64,000 nt of DNA from Gigaspora rosea (Eukaryota; Glomeromycota; Glomeromycetes; Diversisporales; Gigasporaceae), in the NCBI GenBank assembly GCA_003550325.1, contig QKWP01001720.1:1-64000 (forward strand), in the 5' to 3' direction. Shown piece after piece: positions 23,590 through 35,590 of the stretch; the first letter of the stretch is position 1; each line of letters opens with the position of its first letter. The notes under the pieces were generated by a model that worked only from the letters and a program-made list of their open reading frames with translations, was not told the origin of the DNA and did no database searches. The position numbers were made by a program, and so were the translations under genes.

Positions 23590-24140
23590 CTAACTATTGA
23601 GGCAATACAAGTAATTTAGATATGGTTATGTTAGTTTTGTATTGGAATGGAATTTATATAATGATTTACTGTAAAAAATTCTTACAGACTATTATGGTGA
23701 TACAGGTGATTTAGATATGGTTTGTGAATTTTGTATTGGAATAGCATGATTTTTATAGTGATTTACTATAAAAAATTCTGTTTTACTATTCTTGCTCTCT
23801 ATAGTGATACAAGTTATTTAGTTATGGTTATGTTAGTTTTGTATTGGAATGGACATAATTTATATAGTGATTCAATATAAAAATTTTTGTCTTAAAGTAA
23901 TACAAGTAATTTAGATATAGTTATATTGACTTTGTATTGGAATGAACATGATTTGTATAGTGATTTACTATAAAAAAATTCTTACAGATTATTATGGAAA
24001 ACAAGTGATTTAGATATAGTTTGTGAGTTTTGTATTGGATAATATGATTTTTATAGTAATTTACTATAAAAAATTCTGCTTTACTGTTTTTCTTCTATAG
24101 TAATACAAGTTATTTAGATATGGTTGTGTTAGTTTTGTAC
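23590..24140. repeat. Tandem array with three-part higher-order repeat
   Basis: Six monomers of about 95-110 bp each carry ACAAGTNATTTAGATATGG, GTATTGGAA and GATTTACTATAAAAAATTC. Landmarks lie near 23605, 23700, 23811, 23906, 23999 and 24103. Monomer 1 resembles 4, 2 resembles 5 and 3 resembles 6 more than their neighbours, giving a repeat of about 300 bp present twice. Confidence 0.75.
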
Positions 24141-24144
24141 TATA

Positions 24145-24267
24145 CATGCCATCTTAAATGCATACAAATATTCACTTTCAAGTATAAAGAATTCTTAATA
24201 AAATGCTTCTATAAATGCACACTTTCTCTAAATGCACATTTTTGAATATTTCATCTATAGTCCCAAG
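24145..24267. mobile_element. Pogo-like MITE, left part split by the 17-kb hAT
   Basis: This is the left piece of a TA-flanked element whose right piece lies at 41399-41432 (ending GGGTTGACTG then TA). It contains the TAAATGCACA steps typical of the family also found at 35591-35929, 44423-44619 and about 50147-50322. Confidence 0.65.
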
Positions 24268-24695
24268 TAGGGATGGGCACAGTCTAGTCATAACTGGTCA
24301 TGACTTGTCAATGACTATAACTAATATTAGCCAGTTAGAGCAGTTTGACTGACTGGTCAAGATTATGACTGATGCCAAATTCTTAATATACTGGCTAATA
24401 AATGAATAATTATTGTTTAAAATTCATATTGGTGTATCTGAATCATCTGATAAATAGAGAAATCAATCCACCTCTTAAAAATTTTTCAGATCATGTAACT
24501 TTGCATGATTAATAATATGTTTCATTTTTAAATAAAAGTTTTTTATTGATATAAGTGAACAATGATAATAAATATAACAATAATGAGTACAGTGCATTTT
24601 ATGAAAAGCTATCACCTTTTAATTATAAAAATTTTTAAATTAATTTAACTTTTTAAAAACAAAAGATATTTATTTAAAAAAATTTTTAATAGTTT

Positions 24696-25220
24696 AATTC
24701 GTGATTCTTTTGTAAACAATAGTACTATCATAGTAAAAGTTGGGTGGAATCTAATATAAGTTTTATAATAGAGCTGAATCCAGCTTCACCCACAAGGTAG
24801 GTCATCTTTTTTTCAAGATAACCTTTCTTGGAGCTCTAATAAAAGTTATAGAGCTGATTTTTGTGGTTCTAATAGTAGTAAAATCAGTAAAATTGATCTG
24901 GTGGTTGTTGAGATACCTTAGCTTTTCTTCTTACAATCATATAAGGTTTCTTTAAAATTTTTTAAAGAAATTTTATATGATTATAAAGAGAAAGGCTAGG
25001 GTATCTCAACAACCACCAGGCCAATTTTACCGATTTTACTACTATTAGAACCACAAACATCAGCTCTATAACTTTTATTAGAGCTCCAAGCAAGGTTATC
25101 TTGAAAAAAAGATGACCTACTTTGTGGGTGAAGCTGGATTCAGCTCTATTATAAAACTTATATTAGATTCCCCCAACTTTTACTATGACAGTACTATTGT
25201 TTACAAAAGAATCACGAATT
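24696..25220. mobile_element. Near-perfect 525-bp palindrome element
   Basis: The arms of about 255 bp pair almost base for base from AATTCGTGATTC to GAATCACGAATT, with the centre near TTTAAAATTTTTTAAA at about 24962. The flanks are a perfect 8-bp duplication AATAGTTT (24688-24695 and 25221-25228). The high arm identity suggests a recent arrival. No coding capacity. Confidence 0.9.
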
Positions 25221-25228
25221 AATAGTTT

Positions 25229-26838
25229 AAACAAAAGGCTATTTAAACTATTAAAATAAAATTTTAATATTTTTTGTTTTTAGTAAGTTATTTTAATTTA
25301 AATTTACATATGATTTAAAATTTTGGCGTTTATATATATATAAATATAACAAAATTTGAATTTATTAACAAAATTTTAAATTTTATTAATTAAATTTAAA
25401 ATTGTATTAAGTTTTTCTGCATGTTTTTGGATAATTAGGTTACACAGCAGCTAAAAATTGGCGCCTATATATAAAATAGGTTGGCTTTAGATGAAATGCA
25501 CTGTATATGAATTAATTTATATCGCATGATCTAAAAATTTTTTAGATAGTGTTTAAACCCAGTTGAAAAATATCTTGTTCATAATTTGCAGATCATTTGG
25601 CCAAAATTATAACAAACCAATTTTAATTTCAGTCAAATGATTTGCATTTAACAGAATTGTATGTGATGGGTTTCTTTGAGTAACAGAATATTATATGTCC
25701 TTTTCAGCAGTGGTACAGATGATCAGAATTGTATATTATGAGAAAATTACAGTATGGTACTAGAATATTATCAATTAATATTTTCACAAATTAGCCTAAA
25801 TTTCTAAAGTCTGCACTATATTGATCTAGTGTCATATATATTAGTATTAGGGTTAGCATTAGAATGATAGCTAATTAGTGTGGTACTAGTGATGCCTAAT
25901 AAAATAACAAAATCTGATGAAACTATAAGTTCATTATTGATAAAACTTAATGAAACTTATGGTTTCATCATTTTGTCATAGCCAAATTAGTTTTGCCAAG
26001 CATTTATATATAGTACAGGTTTTAAAAATCAGCCTATACTATATACTATCTGATTATTTATACTATACTAATCCGCTATAACTTTTCAATATTTAATTTA
26101 CTATAAAAATTTTGGTCATAAATTGATACACAATATTGTATATAGTTAAAGCTAATTTGGTACTATCATAATTAAACAATTGTTAATGAATTTAAATTGT
26201 GATAATATTCTTGATCATAACTTGCTCATTGCTATATTAGTTTTAACATTTTGATCATAAGTTGTATAATCAATCAAAAGTATTAAATATTATGTAATTT
26301 CTTAATATTTGTTATATATCACTTTTTTTATTAATATGTTTTTTTTTATCTATTGTAAGCAATTATTTTTGTTTTTGTTCTCGCATCTGCCTTGCACTTA
26401 TATTTATTTTTGCACTTGTTCTTGAACTTGAACTATTATACAAAAGGTTTTCAAATTCATGAACATTTGATTGACTTTTTAGCTATTTTTCACTCAAAAT
26501 AATTTATAAATAATAGGTAATTAAACAACAGAAGCAAATTTGGTTAATTCACATTTTCTAATTTTAAGAGTGTTATTTAAGGGGCATTAATTATAAGCAA
26601 TTAGGCAAATTTTATATTTGGACTGCAATATACAAATTTAGTTAAAAGCTATATTTAAAATTATAATAAATAAGATATGTATAAATACTATAAACATAAT
26701 AAATAAAAATAAGATTTGAATTAATTGAGTGCTACTGTTATGCTAAAAATGCTAACATAATAACATATTAAAATAATTGTCATTAGCATTCATTTAGTGC
26801 CAATTGTATAAGATCTTTGATCTTTTATACACAATCAT
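25229..26838. other. AT-rich interior of the 17-kb hAT
   Basis: A GTATTAGGGTTAGCATTAG core motif (about 25848) is followed by TAGTGATGCCTAAT and GATGAAACT blocks (25886-25975), apparently one end of the TAATGATGCC family. No gene. Confidence 0.5.
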
Positions 26839-27245
26839 ATGCATGATTTGGATAATCACAAAATAGATATTCAGAATCCCAAATAGATATTCAGAATCCC
26901 AAATAGATATTCTCCTATATTACATTTTTCTTTTTATTCATAGTATTTTTTTGTATTTATTTTTATTTCATAGTAGATTATAGTAGATAGTTTGTAGAAT
27001 AGAGTAAATTAGTCCTTAGTAGTGTAAATTATAATTTATAATTCATGTGCATAATCTGGATTATTACAGAATAGACATTCAGAATCCCAAATAGATATTC
27101 TCCCATATTACATTTTTCTTTATACTCATAGTATTTAGTATTTCTTTGTATTTCTTTTTATTTCATAGTAGATTATAGTAGATAGTCTGTAGAATAGAAT
27201 AAATTAGTCCTTAGTAGTGTAGATTATAATTTACAATTTATGTAT
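26839..27245. repeat. Tandem duplication of about 205 bp
   Basis: Copies at about 26839-27043 and 27044-27245 share AATAGATATTCAGAATCCC, ATTACATTTTTCTTT, TAGATTATAGTAGATAG and TTAGTCCTTAGTAGTG. The first copy has an extra local triplication of a 20-bp step. Confidence 0.85.
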
Positions 27246-27823
27246 ATAAATCTACTCTTTTTGGTTTTGTAGCAAAATGGATTTGGTTTTCTCTTTAATA
27301 CATTTAATTAGAATTGAATTCTCTTTTGTATTTTTTAGTTTCTCACTAAATAATAAAGTCTGTACATGTTCTTATACATGTTATAAACTATACTTTATTT
27401 TCTTAAAGGAATTGTGACCCTTTATTGTTATTGTTAATTAATTGTAGTAAAGTAACCAACCTCTTATATCCTCATATATAAGTGTATTGCTGCCTTTTTT
27501 ACTAAAGCATTGTTAAATTCTTTCTATTAAGTCATACAATGACACTATTATTAATCTGCCATCTCACCATAAATATAGTCTCTATATTAAATCTATTTGT
27601 CTCTTGAATTCTTTTGAAAGGTGAATTCCAAGTGTGACACTACCAAGAAAAATCTGTTAAGATTTGTGGGTTTTCATTTAGCAGTACTTAATTCTAAATA
27701 TATAATTAGTATATAATCTAAAATTAAAAAATATAACTTTTTTTTAAATTTATTGCATTTACAATAATTTATTCAAAAGTTATAACAATACAAATTTTTA
27801 ACTTAATAATTTGTTATTATAAA
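27246..27823. other. Upstream of the hAT transposase, no separate gene
   Basis: AT-rich sequence leading to the transposase start at 27824. A promoter is presumably here, but no motif stands out. Confidence 0.45.
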
Positions 27824-29481
27824 ATGTCTATAAGCTCTGATGATTTAGATAATATTCCTGAAAAATGTAGTGATGAAGAAGATTTGCAGATACAACTTAA
27901 TAATAAAATTTATATTAGTAATTTAGATGATGACAATATTGAAATTGAATGAAATAAAGAACAAATTATACAAGGATTACAAGATATAAGTTTTGAAAAA
28001 GCAGTTGCAATAAATGAAGATAATTTGGATAAAAATTTAGAACTTAAAAAATTCAATTTTATTGTAAAAAAAATCAGATATTTGGAAATATGTAGATGAA
28101 GAAACTTATAAATGTTCTCAATATCCTATACAATTTAAACCAACAGCAGCAACTACTTCTATCCATACTCATGGCAACAAAGGCATAATTTATTATTACA
28201 AAAAGAAAAATTAGATCTAATAATTAAAAAATATTTAGCAGAAATTTAAGCGAAAAAAACTCAAGCAATTTTTGAATAGATTATTTTAGCTTTTAAACCA
28301 TTTAAAGTAATAGAAAAAAGCTTTAGAAATATTATTCAAAGATTAGATCCATTTTATAAAATCTCTAGTCATAGAACTATTCAAAGATTAGCTATTAATC
28401 AATTTGATTATCAAAGAAATTTAATAAAAAATTATTTTAGCAAAATCTCAAGTAAAGTTGCACTTACACTGATTTTGGACATCTTTAAAAATGAAAAATT
28501 TTTTAGCTATTACTATTCATTTTATCGATGAAAATTGGAATTTATAGCATTTTGTATTGGATATATTTCAATTTAAAGGCTCTCATACTGGAGAAAGTAT
28601 TGCAAATAAAGTACATTTATTGCTTGAAAAATTTAAAATTAAGACTAAAGTTATTGCACTAACAACTAATAATAGTTCTAATATAATTTCTGCTACAATT
28701 TTTTTACAAGATAAGTTAATATTAAATGATTTTTGTTATTATAGGTATAAAGCCCATATACTTAATTTAATAGTTCTAGCTAGTTTAAATCTTATAGAAG
28801 TTTCAATTAAAAAACTAAGAAAATTAATTAAAACTATTTGTAAATCATCTAAAATTTTTGAAGATTTAAAAAATGTTATAATTTTAAATGGCAAATTCTT
28901 TTTAACTCCAATATTAGATTGTAAAACAAGATGGAATTCAACTTATTAAATAAATAGTTAAAAGAGCATAATTATTATATGAATCTATAGAAATATTATT
29001 AGTTAAATATCCAAATTTAAAACTTATATACCAAATGAAGAAGAATGGAAAATTTATAAAAATTTAGTTGATCTATTAGAACTATTTAATGATGCTACTA
29101 TTGAGCTTTCATCACAAACTTATCAAACAATAAATAATTTTATTACAGTCAGGATTATTTCCATATTTGGTTTATTATGTAACCGATTATTCTGGAATAA
29201 TTAGGTAGATCTAGAAATTGATCGTCAAATTTTTTATTGAATTTATGAACGTTTTCACGAGTTTCACATGATAAATTTACACGAATTGTCTTTGTAATAT
29301 GACGAGCCCTTATGAAATTAAGAAGGTCAAAGCAAGTAGTTTTACAATCAGCTAAGACTTTTCCATAATCAACTCACTTTTGAAATTTATGAGTATATCA
29401 AAACGAGGTTTTTTTTTAAAAATTATTAAAATATAAATTTATTAAAACTTGACTTTTTTTTTAACTGTTAGAAATACGCTG

Positions 29482-29509
29482 AAATAATAATAATAATAAT
29501 AATAATAAT
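29482..29509. repeat. (AAT)9 microsatellite
   Basis: Nine trinucleotide units in the leader region of the 5-kb transposon gene. Confidence 0.9.
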
Positions 29510-29655
29510 TACCCTGATCCTTACTTTATTAATGCCGGTTTCCTTACTTTTTTATTATTATAACTGTTCTAATATCATACAACTGCTAGTATTACGTGGT
29601 TCTTTGCTTGTTTAGAAATACTTGAAATTTCGCTACCGCTATAAGAACTAAAACC

Positions 29656-32600
29656 AGTATGTAATAAATTTATTTATTGTTTTTAGATCAAGATTCACTA
29701 ATATTAAGCTATATACTTTCTTTCATTAGTGGAAGCTAATCAAGCTAATCAAGCTAACCAAGCTAACCAAGCTAACCAAGCTAACCAACGTCCACAAGCA
29801 AAGGATCTACCTTGCGCCTTTGCTACTCTAGTTCCTTTATATAAAAATTTGGGCCTATTAGAATGTGAAACTAAAAGTTCACAAACTATGCGACATGCAA
29901 GTAGTAAATTACCCCAAGATTGCCTTCCATTATATAATAATTTTTTTTCTGAATTGGTTCAAATTCAAACGCATTTAGAAGACTTTTATTTATGCGAAAA
30001 GCATTATAATCAAATTATTGTATCTGATTTTTTACGTCAAATGCTTGTAAGTTCAAATATTCCTAAGAATAGACGTAATAATCAAAAGCGGCAAATAAAT
30101 AGTAATAATTTTGACAATAGAATAATTGAAAAGCAGGCTCGGTATTCACATGAAACAGATATTGAAAAAATATGTGTGAAGTTGGTGTACAAGTTAATCA
30201 GGAAACCCATGAGGTTGGTATACAAGTATCTGATATTACTTTTGAAAGTCGTGTTTATCTGCTTCAATTACAGTTAAGCTCAAAAATAAATGAGATAGAA
30301 GATCTTAAAAAACAATTAGATTATGCATATGACTATGTAATGGAAAGTTGGGAACGTGTTCAAGAACTAAGTAAAATAAATAAAGAGATAACCGAACAAA
30401 ATAATGCGCTAAAATATAAATGGGAAACCCGATATAATAGTCAAAAAAAAAGAATAGATTCCGTAATCCAAATTGCAAACCAAGAACGCCAAAAAGTTTA
30501 TAATGATATAGAATCATTAATTTTTAATAGAGAGCGATTTTTACTTAATAACTTATTAAATTTTACACCCGATAATTGGTTAGCTAATCGTAACCCAGTC
30601 ATTATTAACTTTATTAATACTCTTACTCGTAATGACAGTAATAATCATTGTGATTATACATCAAATGAAAAAACCTTTAAAAAAATAGTTGCGATTGATT
30701 CAATATATGGGTCAAGACATAAAAACTACGTATCAGAAATAAGTCTAGCCATATCAGGAATCAAATATTCACTATCCCGATCTAAGACAATTGTTGACAT
30801 TGATAATCACGTAGTTAGTTCTGGAAGTTATACTAAATTCGTTAACTGGCTAGAATCGTTAGCAATCGAAAGTGAACACTTACCTGAAGGACTTCTATTC
30901 ATGGCCTTTGATAACGAACAACGAGGTCAACATAATTATCTTGATCGTGGATATAACACGGTTATCTATCACACAGTTACGAGTTTTGTTGCTTTAAACA
31001 TGAATAAAAATGATTTAACTCAATTTGTAATCGCACCTTGGCTTAATGACTCGTTAACTGATAAAAAATAAGAAAAGTTATATTATCTTACACCAGAAAT
31101 GAAAAAAGAACATGAATCGGAATTAAAAATATACTTATCCTCAATTTTAAAGGACCTTATAGCTGAAAAAACCCAAACAAAGAATATCATTAATCAAAGT
31201 ATAAAAAATCAAAAAGGTGACGAGGGTCAATCAAAAAGGTGTAAAAAATGCAATACAACAAACATTGATAATAAAAAACGTACATGCCCTAAATGTAATG
31301 AGAAATTAGATAAATTAGCTGCTTTACAAGCAGAATCTGCTAATGAACTTGCACAACTTAATAACACAGCCTCCCAATCCAAACCTCTCATAATAAAGTC
31401 CCATTCTTATACTCACGAACAAAAAAGCTCTCATTTCGAACGTATTAGTATTACCCAACGATCAGAACCTGATGACGATGTTATTGTTTCAGAAATGTAT
31501 GTGCCGGATCCATTAGAATTTAATACTAATTCAATAAATAATGTAAAAAAAGTTTTAGAGCATATACAGAGTATTACACGAATAAACCAAGGAGAACGAA
31601 AATGGCTACCCGTTACTTGTGATAGCGTTCCTTATAACCTAGCTCAAAAAATCAAAAAAGACTTTCTGTGGCTTATACTAATTCCCGGTGCCCTACATGA
31701 AGAAATGAATATGCTCAAAGCATTTGTAGAGCTTAATTGGTATTTCATTCCTCTTATTATCGTGAAATTAACAAAAATTCGAATATAATAGTCTAATTCT
31801 TATTAACATATTCTTTTAAGGATGATTGATATCAAAAAATTTGCTATTATTCAAGGATACAGGACTGAAAACCAACTTGGGTATTTTAAAAAATGCGCCA
31901 ATCATCACAAATCGTGGGACTCTATTTGCAACATTTATCGTCATGCTATTACATATGAATTATTATGGCCATACGTAGTTGCAACTGAAAATCCTTCAGC
32001 TGATGGCTATCTAGACTGGGCAAAAAAACAAAATGATCATAAATATAAGCTGAAATTTGAACAAGTAAGACTTCAAAATAAAAAATAAAATACTCTATCT
32101 AAAACTTTTTAGCTAATTATTATTATAGACATTTGTTTACCTCCTGGCCATTATTAATTTTTGTACGGGGGTTAGAAACAACCGGCCATTGTTGGTAAAT
32201 ACTGCTCGACATATGTTTGCTCCAGTATGGTCTGGTCGTAGGCATCCTATATACCGCCTAATTGAAATAACTTACGAAGAGCAATTAATGCGATTAAATC
32301 CTGAAATTAGACAACACATAGAATTCTACTCAGTTATTTCACGATCAGGATATCATCATCAATATCAAGGCCTTGATGCTATTCTCGAAGAAGTTAATAA
32401 ATCTTTGAAGGCCTTGATTCCACCCGTACCTTCACAAAAGTATTGGAGAATTGCTGCAAGAAATTGTACAAAATTTATAAAAGTTAGTGAAAATTATATA
32501 TTTAAATAAAAACAATTGTACTTACAATCTTCATCTAATAAAATAAATAAAAATTTATAAATCATTTTGAATTAGTTGCGTCATATATTATTTAATATAA

Positions 32601-33091
32601 TTGGGTATACTGACAATGAATCATCAGGAGGTCAAACACGTCCAGATTACATCACAGAATCGCAACGATTTAGAGTTCAATTAAGACAAACTGGGTTTTT
32701 GAATCCTCAAGGCAATGATCGCAAATTTAAGAGCCTTGGAGATGAGCATCTACTTAGCGAGAAGCTAAAAAATTTTAGTGATTTAGCATGTGAAAGAAGA
32801 ATTAAGTTTATTAACGAAACTTTCAAAGAAAACAGGCCAAATCATTCGCTGCGACCAATACCTGTTACTGCTCAAGAGGAAGCAGCTGCTATGGATGAAG
32901 CAAATATGTCGAAAGAAGAGCTTCTATTAATTATTAATTCATTGCTTAATTCAGTTAATATTTCAGATCGTCCAAAGTATCATGGGTTAAAGCAAAGAAA
33001 TCGTACTCAATTGCAAGAGATTTTACAAAATATTAGAGACCTTCATAATGAGCAAGATGAACCTGAAGATGAAATAGAACTCGAAAATTAA
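29656..33091 (+). CDS. Large transposase-like protein of the 5-kb element, five exons
   Basis: CDS pieces: 29656 (the A of ATG), 29730-31739, 31821-32064, 32129-32482 and 32576-33091. Introns are 73, 81, 64 and 93 bp, all GT-AG. About 1040 codons. It opens MEANQ with six ANQ repeats, then a Cys/His segment (YLCEKHYNQII), a coiled coil (about 30260-30480), a core with VAIDSIYGSRH, VDIDNHVVSSGSY and FMAFDNEQRGQHNYLDRG, a zinc ribbon (C-x2-C-x11-C-x2-C at 31237-31296), then LPVTCDSVPY and about 20 residues later PGALHEEMNMLKAF, and an acidic C-terminus. The Asp-rich motifs and the D...H-E-M pattern suggest a nuclease fold, perhaps like DUF6589 proteins (inference). Two defects: a one-base frame change in an A-run near 30165-30170 and an in-frame TAA at 31069-31071. 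Confidence 0.7.
29657..29729 (+). other. Intron splitting the start codon
   Basis: It runs from GTATGT to TTTCATTAG (73 bp) with a CACTAAT branch-like site. The base before it is A and the bases after are TG, so splicing makes ATG in frame with EANQ. The unspliced frame has no ATG before codon 29888-29890. The intron size matches the three other introns of the gene. Confidence 0.6.
29733..29788 (+). repeat. 9-bp coding minisatellite (AAGCTAAYC)n
   Basis: About six in-frame copies encode Ala-Asn-Gln repeats at the protein N-terminus. Likely to vary in copy number between element copies. Confidence 0.9.
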
Positions 33092-33220
33092 ATAATAAAA
33101 TATTAATATTCTTCTGCTTTATAGTTATAATAACCAAAATTATATTAACACTAATTTTTGTCACCTTAATTCTGTAATTTTGATTTTAAAAATCAGATAT
33201 GAAGTTCCACAATCTGAGGC

Positions 33221-33389
33221 TAGTGATACAAATCATCAAAAATTTTGCAATCGATTAGTTGTCAACTACTGAACTAAACAATTATTCAATTTTTATTTGT
33301 TTTAATATAAGCTGCCAAAAATTTTTCAATCGATTAGTTGTCAACTAAGCCAACTAATCGATTTTTCAATTTTTCGATTTGTATTACTA
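33221..33389. mobile_element. hAT-type MITE, 169 bp, inside the 5-kb element
   Basis: The ends are TAGTGATACAAATC and the inverse of GATTTGTATTACTA. The flanks are a perfect 8-bp duplication TCTGAGGC (33213-33220 and 33390-33397). Two copies of AATCGATTAGTTGTCAACTA lie inside. No coding capacity. Confidence 0.92.
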
Positions 33390-33397
33390 TCTGAGGC

Positions 33398-34150
33398 TTT
33401 AAATATTGATCAAATGTTTTTTTTTTGTAATAACCATTAAACGACATTTCAAAGACAATAGCTAATACAGTCAGAAGCCCGCCTAACATGGTTGTTGAAT
33501 ATACCTTACCGAATATAGCAGTATGGCTTTTTTTTCTTAATTCTTTTGCAAAATCATTAAAAAACTATCGCTTACGGATTTGGATTGATCTAGCGGGTCT
33601 GAAATCATAGATAACAGTAGTAGTGTAAAATACTCTAAATAAATTATAAATCATAAAACTTTTAATGCATGTTTTACTTGTTTGAAATACCTTTTATCTG
33701 ACACCCATATATCTGCATATTGCTGTGTATTCGAGGATCGTGCTGTGATTTAAAAGATTAGACCAACCAAATGGTTTTCAATAATAGTGTATTTGATACG
33801 CACCTTATTTCAAGGCCAAAATAGAAGTCTGGGCAAAGTATTAAAAATTTTTTTTAATATTCGAAGGAGACAATGCATTTTTAAAAAAATTATATTCTAC
33901 TTAAAAAGTTCAAATAATGTAGTGTTAATCGTATAATAATAAAGTAAAAAGTAACTACTCTTTAGATAACTAAATAACCCAATATATTACGGCACTAGTA
34001 CTGAGGTATTCGTTTTTGGGAAAGACAGGTAATTTTTCTTCTATATACCGATATATATATATCAAAATTTTTAGCCAATCAAATTTAGGCTTATTAATAA
34101 ATTCTAGAAATTTTTGGACCATTGTACAGTGTAGATCAATTACGATATTT
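33398..34150. other. 3' region of the 5-kb transposon, no second gene
   Basis: AT-rich sequence between the gene and the right TIR. A minus-strand open frame near 33970-34179 lacks protein-like composition. Confidence 0.5.
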
Positions 34151-34680
34151 GGAAATACCATATATGGAAATATCCCCAACTGTATTAGCTATTAGAAAAG
34201 ATTTAGAACTGAAAAAGATAAAAATTTTTTATTGCACTATATTGTTGATGCTATAATAAGTAAATATATTGAATATTTTTATTAAATAACAGAATCATTA
34301 TATATTTCTACTTTATTAAATCCTAAATATAACAAAGGATGCTTTTTTAACTTGGATATTGAAGAAATTTTAATACCAATTAGAAAAAAATTGATTAGCA
34401 ATCACCTTTACCAAAACTAAATCTAAAAAATAGTTTTTATCAAAAGTTAAAATATATATCACAATCAACACATGTAATAGGTAATTTAGTTAAAAAATAT
34501 TGGTTGTATGCAAAGCAAATAAAACTATAAAACTTTTAAATTGGTGGAACACTATATAGCAGAATATCCAATACTTTTAAAACTTGCTTATAATTATTTA
34601 TATATTCAAGCTAGTTCAGTTTCATATGAACAACTTTTTTCAATTGCAGGTCAAGTAATTAGCAAATCAAGAAATAGATT

Positions 34681-34873
34681 AAATAGTGAATCTGCAAGAG
34701 CATGTTTATGTTTGCATAGCTAGTTACCAAAAAATATAAAATAATTTGTTATATATAACATTATTATATATTTATTNAAATAGTGAATCTGCAAGAGCAT
34801 GTTTATGTTTGCATAGCTAGTTACCAAAAAATATAAAATAATTTGTTATATATAACATTATTATATATTTATT
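34681..34873. other. Assembly join with 96-bp flanking duplication
   Basis: A single N at 34777 separates two identical 96-bp blocks (34681-34776 and 34778-34873). This is typical of two contigs placed end to end without merging their overlap. The tail of the hAT transposase is therefore shown twice. Confidence 0.95.
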
Positions 34874-35588
34874 ATATATATAATATATGCTATATTTTAT
34901 TTTTATATATATTTATTTTATATTTATTTATTTTTATATATATTTATTTTATATTTATTATTTTTATATATATTTATATTATATTTATTTATTTTATATT
35001 TATTTAATTTAATATACATTTCTTTTATGTATTTAGATTTAAATAAGGTTTTTCTCAATAGTTTTTTTCTTGGCAATTTGCCTAAATTTTACTATTAATT
35101 TTATATTTATACTATTATTTATTTATTAAATATTTTAAATAAATATTATAAAATAACATCTATTTGTATAAAATATTATTTATAAGACTAATTTTGCATA
35201 ACTATTTATATAATTTAAAGTCACTATATTAAAAAGTTTAAATATTAATTAAAGTTATATTAATGATTATTAGTATATCACAACAGAATACATAATATAA
35301 CATAATAGAATCTATGCAAATTTATAGTAACTAACTATACCTCTAGTTATAACCTGCTATTTTTAATAAATAATATTTAGCAACTTTATAAAACTAAATA
35401 AATATACCAGTATATAATGATTGATGCTAATAATTAGATAAAAGTCATTATATATATATACAATATATAGATATATTTTTAAGTACTTGTAACTTAGTTT
35501 TTATATAATTTTTTTATTGGTATTCATTAGAATACTATCAAATATTTGTTACTATTTACTGTGACTTTTTATGCTACCCCAAAAATTA
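34874..35588. other. AT-rich interval inside the 17-kb hAT
   Basis: TTTATTTATTTTATATAT low-complexity runs, then AT-rich sequence. No gene. Confidence 0.6.
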
Positions 35589-35590
35589 TA

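Larger units (their letters stand above)
29146..34182 (+). mobile_element. 5037-bp intron-bearing DNA transposon, family unrecognised
   Basis: The left end CAGTCAGGATTATTTCCATA and the inverse of the right end, CAGTTGGGGATATTTCCATA, match at about 20 of 24 positions. TATTA sits directly outside each end (29141-29145 and 34183-34187), an apparent 5-bp duplication. It interrupts the hAT transposase. Inside is one plus-strand multi-exon gene (29656-33091) and a 169-bp MITE. No known superfamily was matched by eye; the TIR is not that of CACTA, piggyBac or Kolobok. The boundaries depend on short TIRs and a short duplication. Confidence 0.65.
27824..34723 (+). pseudogene. hAT-family transposase, decayed and interrupted
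   Basis: Coding pieces run from ATG at 27824 to 29145 and resume at 34188-34723 on either side of a 5-kb insertion. The N-terminal part starts MSISSDDLDNIPEKCSDEED and holds a worn BED-type zinc finger (a W, then Cys/His positions near 28080-28190). The central catalytic region lies at 28440-29145. The C-terminal hAT dimerisation motif is clear at 34606-34720 (SSVSYEQLFSIAGQVISKSR then NRL). Several stops and frame changes are present in both halves, so it cannot be expressed as a full transposase. It identifies the surrounding TAGGGATGGGCA element as a former autonomous hAT. Confidence 0.85.

Noticed and set aside
23590-24140. CRISPR-like array
   Set aside because: Units are contiguous tandem monomers without unique spacers, in a eukaryote-type genome.
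30160-30175. Programmed -1 frameshift signal
   Set aside because: The A-run is not in the phase needed for a canonical slippery heptamer; homopolymer error or decay is simpler.
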